NCBI GenBank assembly: GCA_951812715.1
Contig: OX638323.1
Location: forward strand, 930,001 to 994,000
Origin: an uncultured Pseudohongiella sp.
GTDB lineage: Bacteria; Pseudomonadota; Gammaproteobacteria; Pseudomonadales; Pseudohongiellaceae
DNA: 64,000 bases
Direction of reading: 5' to 3'
The translations under genes were made by a program, and so were the position numbers. Under the pieces are notes generated by a model. That model was given only the letters and a program-made list of their open reading frames with translations. It was not told the origin of the DNA and searched no databases. Below, in pieces: positions 17,880 through 27,453 of this stretch (position 1 is its first letter; the number at the start of each line of letters is the position of its first letter).

Positions 17880-19827
17880 TTCCCGGATCAAGGCAAACCC
17901 GCGACCAATTCAGAGCGACCAGGCGGAAGCAGCCGGTTTCCTGTCCGATATTCGATGGCTCGCGGCGGCCTGCGGTCTGCTGCTGATTGTCAAGATCTGG
18001 CTGGCCTGGCGGCTGGATCTCTATAGCGACGAAATCTTCTACTGGCTGGCTTCAACCATGCCGGCGCTGGCATACAGTGACCTGCCTTTTGTTACCGCGC
18101 TGCTGGCCGGTCTCGGTTCGGCGCTGGACCCGGGCAATCCGCTCGCCACCCGCGCGCTGTTTCTGATCGGCGGCAGTTGCCTGCCGGCGGTAGTCTACTG
18201 GCTGACCTGCCCTTATGCCGGACGCCGGGACGCCCGGCAGGCGGCCATGCTCAGCATTTGCATACCATTGGGCGGATTTCTCGGCTTGCTGGCGGTGCCC
18301 GATGTGCCCATGCTGCTGTTCGGCTTGCTTGGCCTGGGCTGCCTCGAACGCGCCTTGCGCACGGACGCAACCGCGCACTGGCTGGGCGCGGGCGTATTCA
18401 TGGCGCTTGGCCTTTGCACGCATTACCGCTTCCTGCTCTATCCCGCCGCCGCCGTGCTATATCTGCTGCTTGACGGCGCCGGTCACTGGCGCAAGCGCAA
18501 AATAGCGCTGACCGCCGTGGTCGCGGCCATGGGCCTGTTGCCCATGCTCTGGGCCAATCTGGCGGGGAATCTCGGCAGCGCGAGTTTCTATTTCATTGAG
18601 CGCCATCCCTGGCAATTCGCGACTGAAGGCCTGTTGCATGTCCCCGTGCAGGCATTGCTGGTTACACCGCCCCTATATGCGTTATTGCTGTACAGCGCCT
18701 GGCTGATGTTCAACGCGAAAGACACCCGGGTAAATCTGCTGTTGTGGTTTTCCCTGCCGCATCTGCTGGCCTTTGCCGTGCTCGCGCCCTGGGCCGATGC
18801 CGACAGCACTACCCAGCATTGGCCCCTGCCCGGCTATTTCCCGCTGCTCGTGTTCGCGCCCGAAGCGCTGCGCCGGATGCGCCGCTGGCTGGCGCGGCGA
18901 TGGCGCGAAAGCGGCGCCGCGGCAGCGCAAGCGATTCCGGCAATCGGCTTCACGGGCGCTCTGCTGGCGCTGGCCGGAATCGGCAGCCAGTCCTGGCAAA
19001 CCCGGTTGCAACCATTGCTCGGCGCCGGCGTGTTATCGGAAAAAATGGCTGGCTGGCAGGAATTCGCGGCCTACAGTGGGCAACTGCTGCGCGCCGACTT
19101 CAGCAGCCGGCCGGTCATCGTCACCGATAACTATTACACCGCCGCACAATTGCAATATGCCGGCATTACCCCGATCAGCTACACACTGGATCGGGACAAG
19201 GCCGTGCGCGACGGGCGTTACCGACAATTGGCGCATTGGGGCTTAACCGGCGAATTCCTGCGTCAACGCGCGGGCGAGCCGCTACTGTTCATAACCGAAG
19301 ACTCGACCTTGAACGTCGAACAAAAGCACGAAATGATCGCCCGCGTCTGCGGTCTGACGGATGCGTTGGAACAGATCGATCAATTATCCCTGTTCGAAGG
19401 CGAAAAATTGTTCAGCTACTACCGGGGCCGGGCCATCGTCCCGCCCGCCGCCCCGGCGGCCGCTCCCTGCCCCTATCCGCCGCGGGCCTGGATCGATCAG
19501 CCCGTTCCCGGCGCGAGGCTCTCCGGTACCACCGTGATCAGCGGCTGGGCCTATAACGAAGATCTGGGCGTGGAGCGGGTTCTGCTCTACCTGGATGGCG
19601 CGAACGTTGCCGAACTGGAATATGGCCTGCCGCGACCGGATGTCGCCGCAGTCAGAACAACGGAGAGCGATCCGAATCAGCCGAATCTGGGATTCCAGAG
19701 CGCCATCGACACGAATGAATTCGCGCCCGGCCGCCACGTACTGGCAATTCGGATCATTGACAGTCGCGGCGTCGCAACCTGGTATGGAAGGCGCGCGGTG
19801 GTGTTCGAAAATCCGCTGATTCCCTGA
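17854..19827 (+). CDS. GT39/ArnT-like membrane glycosyltransferase with C-terminal Ig-like domain
   Basis: The 657-residue protein has about ten hydrophobic segments from residue 36 to 390. The acidic motif LYSDEIFYW in the first extracytoplasmic loop corresponds to the catalytic Asp of PMT/ArnT polyprenyl-sugar transferases. After about residue 535 a beta-sandwich-like domain follows (WIDQPVPGARLSGTTVISGW), of the kind used as a bacterial Ig-like module. It probably moves a sugar from a lipid carrier to lipid A, protein or glycan; acceptor unknown. TTG start at 17854 overlaps feoB, suggesting co-transcription, though no link to iron is evident. Confidence 0.8.
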   Translation: MRDQAERTNSRIKANPRPIQSDQAEAAGFLSDIRWLAAACGLLLIVKIWLAWRLDLYSDEIFYWLASTMPALAYSDLPFVTALLAGLGSALDPGNPLATRALFLIGGSCLPAVVYWLTCPYAGRRDARQAAMLSICIPLGGFLGLLAVPDVPMLLFGLLGLGCLERALRTDATAHWLGAGVFMALGLCTHYRFLLYPAAAVLYLLLDGAGHWRKRKIALTAVVAAMGLLPMLWANLAGNLGSASFYFIERHPWQFATEGLLHVPVQALLVTPPLYALLLYSAWLMFNAKDTRVNLLLWFSLPHLLAFAVLAPWADADSTTQHWPLPGYFPLLVFAPEALRRMRRWLARRWRESGAAAAQAIPAIGFTGALLALAGIGSQSWQTRLQPLLGAGVLSEKMAGWQEFAAYSGQLLRADFSSRPVIVTDNYYTAAQLQYAGITPISYTLDRDKAVRDGRYRQLAHWGLTGEFLRQRAGEPLLFITEDSTLNVEQKHEMIARVCGLTDALEQIDQLSLFEGEKLFSYYRGRAIVPPAAPAAAPCPYPPRAWIDQPVPGARLSGTTVISGWAYNEDLGVERVLLYLDGANVAELEYGLPRPDVAAVRTTESDPNQPNLGFQSAIDTNEFAPGRHVLAIRIIDSRGVATWYGRRAVVFENPLIP

Positions 19828-19843
19828 GCCGCCGCATCTGCCG

Positions 19844-20797
19844 CTAATAAGGCGAAAGCACTTCCACGGCTATGCGCCACTCTTCGGTCGTTGTCAGTCG
19901 CCACAGACGCAGATAATTGGCGCGAAAACCAGCCTCTTCCGTGGCGCCTTCTTCCTGCATGGCGCCATAGGTATAACCGAGTTCCTGGGACGCGGCTATA
20001 TAGCCGCCGACAAGATTCAGACTGATGGGAACGGTGGCTTCCAGTTGTGTGTCGAGGAAGGCGCCATATACCGTGCTCGCGTCCTCGGCTCCGACCGCCG
20101 GCGCCATACCGGGTAAATACACTCGTGAGTTTTCCATGCCCCAGCGCAGCAGCGCGCGCCGCCCGCCGCGAAAATTGATCGAGCGGCCGAAAGTCAGATC
20201 CGCCTGCACCAGAGTTTCCATGGGATCAGTATCCGCCATGGCTACATAAGGCGCCGCGGTTTCTTCGAGCACTGGATGGGTGTCGTCGAAATTTGGCTGC
20301 ACGTCCATGCTCAGGTAGCCGGGAATCAGCACCGCCAGGTCGGCCATGAGTTCCCAGCGGATGCCCTGTTTGCGCCAGATTGATATCAAGTGGCCAAACA
20401 GATCCTGATCGGGATCCTCGCCTGGATTGATGATCAGCAAGGGGCCGGCTGACAGGCCCAGGTCTCCGGCTCTCGATACGTCGATGTAATGCGCCTCCCA
20501 ACTGATCTCGTTGCCGCTGAAGGATTCCGAGGAATACAGCTTGAGCGCATCGACCGGGCCATCGCGGAACACCACCGACCCCTGGCCCAGGAATTCCAGA
20601 AACGCCTGATGCCGGCCGATTTCCAGCGAGCGGTCGGCATAGGTCTGATCGGCGGCTTCGAGTTCCAGCCAATACTGGTATTGTTCGCCCTGCCAGCGGT
20701 CCTCGGCGGCATCGGCTAGCGCCGCCGCCAGCAACAGCATCGACAAGACCGGCCCTAACAAATAATTGCTGCTCAAGCGGCAACTCCAGGTTTCCAC
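19844..20797 (-). CDS. Secreted protein of unknown function
   Basis: A 317-residue product with a signal peptide (hydrophobic run SMLLLAAALADAAED). No family was recognised. It is acidic, rich in Glu, Tyr and Trp, with motifs such as QYQYWLELEAADQTYADRS and SLNLVGGYIAASQELGYTY. GTG start at 20797. It converges on the glycosyltransferase gene with a 16-bp gap and diverges from cysE. Likely periplasmic or outer-membrane associated. Confidence 0.6.
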   Translation of the reverse strand: METWSCRLSSNYLLGPVLSMLLLAAALADAAEDRWQGEQYQYWLELEAADQTYADRSLEIGRHQAFLEFLGQGSVVFRDGPVDALKLYSSESFSGNEISWEAHYIDVSRAGDLGLSAGPLLIINPGEDPDQDLFGHLISIWRKQGIRWELMADLAVLIPGYLSMDVQPNFDDTHPVLEETAAPYVAMADTDPMETLVQADLTFGRSINFRGGRRALLRWGMENSRVYLPGMAPAVGAEDASTVYGAFLDTQLEATVPISLNLVGGYIAASQELGYTYGAMQEEGATEEAGFRANYLRLWRLTTTEEWRIAVEVLSPY

Positions 20798-20910
20798 CGG
20801 TTGCCGTCGATGGTACTACAATTTCACGGGAACCCCGTAAAGCCACATTGAATCCCGGCGGTGAGCACTTATAATTGGTCGCTTTGTTCAATTCAGGCAC
20901 GAGGCGCACC

Positions 20911-21690
20911 ATGACCAGCGAACTTTGGCGCAAGCTCCGCGCGGAAGCCGAGGAAGTGGTTCGAAAAGAGCCTCTGCTGGCAAGCTACGTTTATGCTTGC
21001 GTACTGAATCACAAGGATCTGCAATCGTCCCTGTCTTTCATTCTGGCCAACAAGCTCTCCGACGACGTCATGCCCGTGGTCACGGTACGAGAATTGTTCG
21101 AAGAAGCTTACGCCGCTTCCCGGGACATCATCGACTGCGCCGTCAGCGACATTCTCGCGGTCTACGAGCGCGACCCGGCGGTGAATACTTTCCTGCCGGT
21201 AATCCTGTATCTCAAGGGATTCCAGGCAATCCAGGTGCACCGGCTCGCGCACTTCCTGTGGCGGCGCCGGCACACCGACCTGGCGCTGTTTATCCAGAGT
21301 CGCAATTCGGAAGTTTTCGCCGTCGACATCCATCCGGCCTGCATCATGGGCAAAGGCATCATGTTCGATCACGCCACCGGCATTGTCGTTGGCGAAACTT
21401 CAGTGATCGAGGACAATGTTTCCATTCTTCAACAGGTGACGCTCGGCGGCACCGGCAACGAGCAAGGCGACCGCCATCCCAAGATCAGGTCCGGCGTACT
21501 GGTGTCGGCGGGCGCCAAGGTGCTCGGCAATATCATCATCGGCGAAGGCGCCAAGATCGGCGCCGGCAGCGTGGTGCTCAAGGATGTCCCGGCTCACACC
21601 ACGGTGGTTGGCGTACCGGCCAAGGCCGTCGGCACGACCGGCGAGCGCACGCCGGCCCAGACCATGGATCAGAATATTTTCGACGACTGA
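20911..21690 (+). CDS. cysE: Serine O-acetyltransferase CysE
   Basis: Transfers acetyl from acetyl-CoA to L-serine, the first step of cysteine synthesis. The N-terminal helical region (ELWRKLRAEAEEVVRKEP) is followed by a left-handed beta-helix with hexapeptide repeats: DIHPACIMGKGIMFDHATG and NVSILQQVTLGG, with the catalytic Asp-His pairs. The 259-residue length is near the family norm. ATG 20911 with GAGG before it was chosen over TTG 20875. It converges on a PhoH-family remnant. Confidence 0.95.
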   Translation: MTSELWRKLRAEAEEVVRKEPLLASYVYACVLNHKDLQSSLSFILANKLSDDVMPVVTVRELFEEAYAASRDIIDCAVSDILAVYERDPAVNTFLPVILYLKGFQAIQVHRLAHFLWRRRHTDLALFIQSRNSEVFAVDIHPACIMGKGIMFDHATGIVVGETSVIEDNVSILQQVTLGGTGNEQGDRHPKIRSGVLVSAGAKVLGNIIIGEGAKIGAGSVVLKDVPAHTTVVGVPAKAVGTTGERTPAQTMDQNIFDD

Positions 21691-21696
21691 AGCGCC

Positions 21697-22050
21697 TTAT
21701 AATTGCTTCTCGGCGCAGCGCGCAAACGCCGAGCGCGGCAAGCCGCGCGGCAGCCCGTTGCCGCCCCTGCTGACAGACTTGAACTGTTCCCTCAGATAGG
21801 TCAATACCGAGCTCGTCGCGCTCGGATAATGCGTGTCGATCTGGACCAAGCTGCCCACGCGGATTACCCTGGAGCCGTTGCCGGCCCGGGTGACGATGGT
21901 CTTGATCTGAAGCGGTGTCAGATTCTGGCATTCATCAATGACAATTAGGCTGCTCTGGAAGGAACGGCCGCGGATAAAACTCGGTGACTTGAACAGCAGT
22001 GGCGGCTTGTCCAGCATGTAGTCGTCGCTGCCAGCGCAAATCTCGTCGTC
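21697..22050 (-). pseudogene. 3' remnant of a PhoH-family ATPase gene
   Basis: The frame from a TGA at 22051-22053 to 21697 encodes the second half of a PhoH-like NTPase: KSPSFIRGRSFQSSLIVIDECQNLTP (Walker B region), IKTIVTRAGNGSRVI, the sensor region QIDTHYPSATSSVLTYLREQFK and a C-terminal Arg-finger-like LPRSAFA. The P-loop and any PIN domain are missing. An ATG at 22017 exists, but the product would be 106 residues without a nucleotide-binding loop. Hence called a broken gene. Confidence 0.75.
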
Positions 22051-22102
22051 TCAGTGCAAGGCTTCCAGACTGGAAGAGCCAGTCGGCGACTATGAGCGCT
22101 TC

Positions 22103-23233
22103 TCAGGCCGCAAGCCTGATTAGAACTCCAGCCGCGATGGCGGAGCCGATTACGCCGGCGACATTGGGACCCATGGCGTGCATCAGCAGGAAATTTTCCG
22201 GATCGGCCTCTTCCCCCATGCGATGGGCGGTGCGCGCCGCCATGGGTACGGCGGATACGCCAGCGGCGCCGATCAGCGGGTTGATCGGCGTACTTGAGAA
22301 CCGGTTCATCAGCTTTGCCATCAGCACACCCGCCGCGGTTCCCATAGCGAAAGCGAACAATCCCAGCACCAGGATTCCCAACGTCGACGGCTGCAGGAAC
22401 TGATCCGCCGCCAGCCGCGAGCCGACCGCCAGCCCGAGCAGGATCGTGACGATATTCACCAGCGCGTTCTGGGTGGTATCGGTCAATCGCTTGACGACGC
22501 CGGATTCGCGCATCAGGTTGCCGAAACAGAACATGCCGAGCAAGGGCGCCGCCGCAGGCACCAGCAAGGCAGTGAGCAAGAGCAGTAGCAATGGAAACAG
22601 GATCTTTTCGATTTGGCGGACATGGCGCTGTTCGCTCATGCGGATGCCGCGCTCCTGCCGCGAAGTAAGCGCCCGCGCGATTGGCGGCTGAATGAGCGGC
22701 ACCAGCGCCATGTAGGAATACGCCGCCACCGCGATGGCGCCAAGTAATTCCGGCGCCAGCACACTGGCCAGATAGAGCGAAGTGGGACCATCGGCGCCGC
22801 CGATGACGGCAATGGCCGCGGCCTGTTGCAAGCTGAAATCGAACCAGCCCAGATCGGATAGCAGCAAGGCGCCGAGCAGGGTTGCGAATATGCCGACTTG
22901 CGCAGCCGCGCCCAGGATCATGGTTCTCGGATTGGCCAGCAATGGGCCAAAATCCGTCAGCGCCCCCACCCCCATGAAAATCAACAGCGGGAAAATCGAG
23001 GTCGCCAGTCCGATCTCGTACAGTTGCCGCAGGATGCCGTCACCGGTGGCAATTTCGACGCCTGGAATATTCGCCAACAGCCCGCCGAAGGCGATCGGCA
23101 GCAGCAGCAAAGGCTCGAATTTCTTGTGAATCGCCAGATACAGCAACACCAGGCAGATCAGCATCATCGCCAGTTCCGGCAATTCGAGCTGATACACTCC
23201 GGTGCTTTGCCAAAGTGAGCGCCATTGCTCCAT
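22103..23233 (-). CDS. oadB: Sodium ion-translocating decarboxylase beta subunit (OadB/GcdB type)
   Basis: Integral membrane subunit that decarboxylates carboxybiotin and pumps Na+. The 376-residue protein has about nine membrane segments and family motifs [21 protein letters not shown] and [13 protein letters not shown], plus the conserved C-terminus [23 protein letters not shown] 23233. Third gene of oadG-oadA-oadB, 9 bp after oadA. Confidence 0.95.
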   Translation of the reverse strand: MEQWRSLWQSTGVYQLELPELAMMLICLVLLYLAIHKKFEPLLLLPIAFGGLLANIPGVEIATGDGILRQLYEIGLATSIFPLLIFMGVGALTDFGPLLANPRTMILGAAAQVGIFATLLGALLLSDLGWFDFSLQQAAAIAVIGGADGPTSLYLASVLAPELLGAIAVAAYSYMALVPLIQPPIARALTSRQERGIRMSEQRHVRQIEKILFPLLLLLLTALLVPAAAPLLGMFCFGNLMRESGVVKRLTDTTQNALVNIVTILLGLAVGSRLAADQFLQPSTLGILVLGLFAFAMGTAAGVLMAKLMNRFSSTPINPLIGAAGVSAVPMAARTAHRMGEEADPENFLLMHAMGPNVAGVIGSAIAAGVLIRLAA

Positions 23234-23242
23234 TGCCCGGCC

Positions 23243-25003
23243 TTATTCCCGCAGCAGCAACAGGATCTGGCCCAGTTGCACGCTGTCGCCGCCTCGCACG
23301 CGGATGGCGGCCACCGTGCCCGCCGCCGGCGCCTGGACTTCCGCTTCCATCTTCATGGCTTCGAGCACGATCAATACATCGCCGGCATTGACGCTTTCGC
23401 CGACGCCGACCATGACCCGCACTACCGTCCCGGCCAGTGGCGCCGTTATCTTCCGCTCCTGTTCAGCGCCGGCGGGGCCCACGGCGCCGGCGGCGGGTGC
23501 GATTTCGCCGACCTGTTCGCCTTCGGCAACCTTGACCACGAACTGCTGGCCCGCCACTTCAACGGTATAGACACCGGCGGCATCCGCCGCCGGCGCCTGT
23601 TTCTGCGCGACCTGTGGGGGAGGTTCGAAAATGGCCGGATTGTGGCGGTTCTTGAGAAAGCGCAGTCCGGCTTGCGGGAACAGGCTGAAAGTCAAGGTGT
23701 CATCGATCTCGTTGGTGAGCACGAAACCATCGCGCTTGGCAATGCCGCGCAATTCGGAACGCTGCCGTTCGAATTCGGGTTCGAGCAAATCCGCGGGGCG
23801 GCAGCGGATCGGCTCATCGCCATCGAGCACCTTGGCCTGCAAGTCCACGTTTACCGGCACCGGAGTCTCGCCATATTCACCGCGCAGCAGGCCGCGAGTT
23901 TCATTGGCGATGTTGCTGTAGCTTTCGCCGCTGAGCACATTGAACACCGATTGCGTGACGACAATCTGGGATACCGGCGTAACCAAAGGTACGAAGCCAA
24001 GATCGGCCCGCACCTGGGGGATTTCCTCAAGCACTTCGTCAAGCCGGTCGAGCGCGTTCTGTTCGCGCAACTGGTTTTCGAGGTTGGACAACATGCCGCC
24101 GGGAACCTGGGATACCAGGATGCGGGAATCCACCCCTTTCAGGGAACCTTCGAACGCTTCGTATTTTTTGCGCACTTCTCGGAAATAGGCGGCGATTTCT
24201 TCCAGCAGCTTGAGGTCGAAGCCAGGGAAACCGGGCGTGCCCTTGAGCATGGAAACCATGGTTTCGGTCGGCGAGTGGCCATAGGTAAGACTCATCGACG
24301 AGACCGCGGTATCGATATTGTCGATGCCCGCTTCGATCGCTTTCAAATAGGTGGCGGTGGACAGCCCCGTAGTCGCGTGGCACTGAATATGAATCGGTAT
24401 GCCGACAGTCTCCTTCAGTCTGGAAACCATTTTATAGGCGTCGTAGGGCTCGAGCAGACCCGCCATGTCCTTGATGCAAAGCGAATCGGCGCCCATGCTT
24501 TCGATGTTGCGCGCCATGTCGAGCCAGGTGTCGAGGGTATGCACCGGGCTGGTGGTATAGGCCATCGTGCCTTGAGCATGCTTGCCCTGTTCGCGCACGG
24601 CGGAGATAGCGGTGTCCAGATTGCGCATGTCGTTGAGGGCGTCGAATACGCGAAACACGTCGACACCGTTGAGCGCCGCCCGCTCGACGAACTTGCGCAC
24701 CACATCATCGGCGTAATGCCGATAGCCGAGAATCGTCTGGCCGCGGAACAGCATCTGCTGGCGCGTATTGGGCATGGCCGCCTTGAAGCGGCGGATGCGC
24801 TCCCAAGGGTCTTCGCCGAGAAAGCGGATGCAGGCGTCGAAAGTGGCCCCGCCCCAGGTTTCGAGCGCCCAGAAGCCCACTTGATCGAGCTTTTCCGCGA
24901 TCGGCAGCATGTCTTCGATGCGCATGCGCGTGGCAATCAGGGATTGATGGGCGTCCCTGAGCACGACTTCGGTGATACCCAGGGGATTACGCGGTACAGT
25001 CAT
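23243..25003 (-). CDS. oadA: Oxaloacetate decarboxylase alpha subunit (biotin carboxyltransferase)
   Basis: Cytoplasmic subunit that transfers CO2 from oxaloacetate to biotin. It has an HMGL-like TIM barrel ([14 protein letters not shown], the carboxylase metal-site motif), the conserved PYC-OADA domain and a C-terminal biotinyl domain with biotinylated Lys in EAMKMEAEV. Length 586 is normal. ATG 25003. A pyruvate carboxylase B subunit is similar, but oadG and oadB next to it settle the call. Confidence 0.96.
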   Translation of the reverse strand: MTVPRNPLGITEVVLRDAHQSLIATRMRIEDMLPIAEKLDQVGFWALETWGGATFDACIRFLGEDPWERIRRFKAAMPNTRQQMLFRGQTILGYRHYADDVVRKFVERAALNGVDVFRVFDALNDMRNLDTAISAVREQGKHAQGTMAYTTSPVHTLDTWLDMARNIESMGADSLCIKDMAGLLEPYDAYKMVSRLKETVGIPIHIQCHATTGLSTATYLKAIEAGIDNIDTAVSSMSLTYGHSPTETMVSMLKGTPGFPGFDLKLLEEIAAYFREVRKKYEAFEGSLKGVDSRILVSQVPGGMLSNLENQLREQNALDRLDEVLEEIPQVRADLGFVPLVTPVSQIVVTQSVFNVLSGESYSNIANETRGLLRGEYGETPVPVNVDLQAKVLDGDEPIRCRPADLLEPEFERQRSELRGIAKRDGFVLTNEIDDTLTFSLFPQAGLRFLKNRHNPAIFEPPPQVAQKQAPAADAAGVYTVEVAGQQFVVKVAEGEQVGEIAPAAGAVGPAGAEQERKITAPLAGTVVRVMVGVGESVNAGDVLIVLEAMKMEAEVQAPAAGTVAAIRVRGGDSVQLGQILLLLRE

Positions 25004-25025
25004 GAGTGAATCCGATTGAAAATGG

Positions 25026-25274
25026 TTATGGTGCCTGCTGCCGCGCGCGCCGGCGCGACCGGTGCATGGTCACCGCGGCGATGATGGCGGCCATTTGCGC
25101 GGGTGGGGCCGGGTAGCTCTCCTGCGTTGCCGGGGCAACGCCGAAAGCCGGACCGAAACGCTCGGTCAGTATCGACATGACCCGGGTGGCGACAACCAGC
25201 AGACAGAGAAAAACAAAAACGATGCCGATGCCGAACAGCGCTAGCGGCAATCCTTGACTGACGAGATTCTCCAT
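25026..25274 (-). CDS. oadG: Oxaloacetate decarboxylase gamma subunit
   Basis: An 82-residue protein with one N-terminal membrane helix ([20 protein letters not shown]), a Pro-rich middle and a basic C-terminus, the layout of OadG, which holds the complex together. ATG 25274, 22 bp before oadA. It is the first gene of the operon, so the promoter should lie in the 25275-25430 region. Confidence 0.9.
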   Translation of the reverse strand: MENLVSQGLPLALFGIGIVFVFLCLLVVATRVMSILTERFGPAFGVAPATQESYPAPPAQMAAIIAAVTMHRSRRRARQQAP

Positions 25275-25432
25275 TTTCGGGCGCCTTCGGACTTCAGATC
25301 AGGACAATTTTACTAGAGGCATCCGGCTAAAGCTAACCACTTGAACGTGACGCGAAGGGCGCGACGTCAGGTGAGGATCGGTTGGCGAAGCAGATCGTAA
25401 GCCAATCTTGTGCAGGAGCAATCGACTCGCCG

Positions 25433-25525
25433 CGGGTGAGGACAAGCGCTAATGAAGAGCCAGCTTCCCGCGCGGGCCGAACGCCACCACGCTACACTCG
25501 GCGGCGGGACTGGCGAGGCCTGAGG
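25433..25525. repeat. Decayed copy of the 206-bp element core
   Basis: GGGTGAGGACAAGCG...GGACTGGCGAGGC here parallels 14971-15058 module by module, with many substitutions. On the reverse strand it corresponds to the stretch at about 29467-29560 in the large family A block. No terminal inverted repeats are visible. The rest of 25275-25729 holds no gene that could be supported. Confidence 0.5.
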
Positions 25526-25729
25526 TTGGCGGATCCACAGATGCCGCGCCGGTGACGGCATGCGCCAATCCAGCCGTTGGACAACAAATGGCGCAAAGCG
25601 CCAGCGGATCGATCCCGCCGCGTAGTTCGCAATGGGAGAAACCTTTGATTATACTGCCGGGGCACTTTCCGCTACCCCTTTGGAAAACTCCAACGAGAAT
25701 ACTTCCAACCAGAAAATCAGGAGAAAATC

Positions 25730-26158
25730 GTGAGAAAATATCTGAAAATCGCAGGAATTTCCCTACTTTCCCTGGTCATCGGCATTGGCGCCGCCATATT
25801 GTTCACCAGTTCCGCCCAGGACACGGGAAAGGTATTCGAACTTCGCATCTACAAGTCCACGCCGGGCAACCTGGACAACTTGAACGCCCGCTTCCGCGAC
25901 CACACGATGGCGCTGTTCGAAAAGCACGGCATGGAGAATGTCGGCTATTGGACGCCCACCAGCGAAGAAGAGCGCGAGGACACGCTGGTCTACATAATCG
26001 CCCACGACAGCCGGGAAGCGGCTGACGCTTCCTGGAGCGCCTTCGGCCAGGACCCCGAATGGCAGGAGGTTGCCGCGGCTTCCAATGCCAATGGTCAGAT
26101 TCTTGCCGGCATCGAACGCAAGTTCATGGTCGCTACCGACTTCTCCCCGATGCAATAA
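25730..26158 (+). CDS. NIPSNAP family protein, exported or membrane-anchored
   Basis: A 142-residue product: N-terminal hydrophobic segment (ISLLSLVIGIGAAILFTSS) followed by one NIPSNAP ferredoxin-like domain: VFELRIYKSTPGNLDNLNAR, ALFEKHGMENVGYWTP, DPEWQEV. These dimeric alpha/beta-barrel proteins have no agreed function. GTG 25730 is preceded by TCAGGAGA, a strong ribosome-binding site. A perfect hairpin follows the stop. Confidence 0.85.
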   Translation: MRKYLKIAGISLLSLVIGIGAAILFTSSAQDTGKVFELRIYKSTPGNLDNLNARFRDHTMALFEKHGMENVGYWTPTSEEEREDTLVYIIAHDSREAADASWSAFGQDPEWQEVAAASNANGQILAGIERKFMVATDFSPMQ

Positions 26159-26171
26159 TCCGAAAATGAAA

Positions 26172-26197
26172 CCGGACGGGCGTCCCCGCCCGTCCGG
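26172..26197 (+). terminator. Hairpin terminator candidate after the NIPSNAP gene
   Basis: A perfect 11-bp stem, arms CCGGACGGGCG and CGCCCGTCCGG with loop TCCC, 13 bp after the stop codon. No T-tract follows, so intrinsic termination is plausible but not certain. Confidence 0.55.
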
Positions 26198-26364
26198 GAC
26201 TCCCAGATCTGGCGGCTCGCCGCCATGTCCTCGGCGATGGGTTTCCTGTCCTCGCGCTACTTGAGGTAGTCACGAATAAACAGTAATCGACAGGAAGTTT
26301 GCCCCTCATCCCGTGCAGCACCATTGCAATTGGCGGCTCAGGTGCCCGGTTACCGCATCCTGGG

Positions 26365-26589
26365 CTACTTGCAGCGGGAACCGCGCGTCGTGGCGAGCGA
26401 GATCAGCATGCGCGATACGTGATTGTGCAGACTGTCGTTGTAATGGAAATAGCTGCTGCCGACGAAAGGAATCCGTTCAGGGGCGGGGTTCTCAAGTTCG
26501 GTCTGCAACGGCTGCGCCGCCAGTGGCGCGGCATTCAGAGCCAGCAGAGTCACGATTGAAGTGAGCAGAAGATGCATTCTGTTGGTCAT
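26365..26589 (-). pseudogene. 5' stub of a secreted protein gene, possibly SGNH hydrolase-like
   Basis: Encodes 74 residues: a signal peptide (LLLTSIVTLLALNAAPLAAQP) and then FVGSSYFHYNDSLHNHVSRM, ending at a stop. The start of the mature region resembles the block I area of exported SGNH-type hydrolases, but the rest of such a domain is absent. ATG 26589. Together with the stub upstream it marks a decayed locus. Family assignment is a guess. Confidence 0.4.
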
Positions 26590-26636
26590 GGAACAGATTC
26601 CCCGGATTCGTCTGCGAATGGTTTCAATATGCAATC

Positions 26637-27305
26637 TCAATCGATCCCGAGCGCCATGGCGCCGGGGCGGCGCGCAACATGATCGATTTCGCCGGTAACG
26701 CTCTGGCGGGTTCCGGGAACGTTGTCGAACTCGTAGTGGCGAAAACGGATGTTGAAGCCTTCGAAATCGCTCTTGAGCACGGTATTGACGACGCCCGCCA
26801 CCGCATCGGCGCCGTATATCGCCGAGGCGCCGTCCCGCAATACTTCGACGCGCTCGATACCCCACACCGGAAGATGCTGGGAATTGACCGTATTGACCGG
26901 TATGAAACTGTCGCCGACCTCTTCGGTCTGGTATGACGCGGAGTTCACCATGCGACGCCCGTTGAGCAGCACCAGCGTGTTGCCGGTACCCAGATTACGC
27001 AGGTTGAACGCGCCGATATCGCCCCGGCCCGAGTTAACGCCACCGGAGATGTTCTCGGCTTCGTTGAAGAAGTTCTGTCCGTTTTCAGGGATCAATGCGA
27101 GCAATTCATCGCCCGAGTCTACGCCCATGATCTCTATATCTTCGGTGCTGACGACGCTGACCGCCAGGGCCTCGCTGATCGTGGCGCCTCTGATCTGTGA
27201 ACCGACTACGATGATTTCTTCGATGTCAGCCTCGTCCTGCGCCATCGTGGCGCCCGCACACATGGTCACGGCGATGGCTAAAGCGATTTTGGTAAATCTG
27301 GTCAT
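26637..27305 (-). pseudogene. Truncated TonB-dependent receptor (signal peptide and plug only)
   Basis: ATG 27305 with GGGAGAG upstream gives 222 residues: signal peptide (KIALAIAVTMCAGATMAQ), TonB-box-like region EEIIVVGSQIRG, and a full plug domain with LRNLGTGNTLVLLNGRR and IERVEVLRDGASAIYGADAV. The reading frame then stops at IDHVARRPGAMALGID, where the first barrel strands should begin. A complete receptor needs 700 or more residues. Downstream DNA shows no barrel. Confidence 0.85.
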
Positions 27306-27453
27306 TGCTGCATCTCTCCCATGAATCTTATGTACGTTGTCGAAACGGGCGATTCTGTCATGAAATACTTTCGCAAGACAGCAAAATTCCATTGACCAGT
27401 GAACGAATTCGGTCCTTAATTCGTCGATGATCGCGCTAGCAGGAACTGTTGCA

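Noticed and set aside
23243..25003. Pyruvate carboxylase subunit B instead of OadA
   Set aside because: oadG and oadB flank it, and no biotin carboxylase gene is adjacent.
23225..25009. 594-residue plus-strand frame opposite oadA
   Set aside because: Antisense shadow in high-GC DNA; oadA has full motif support.
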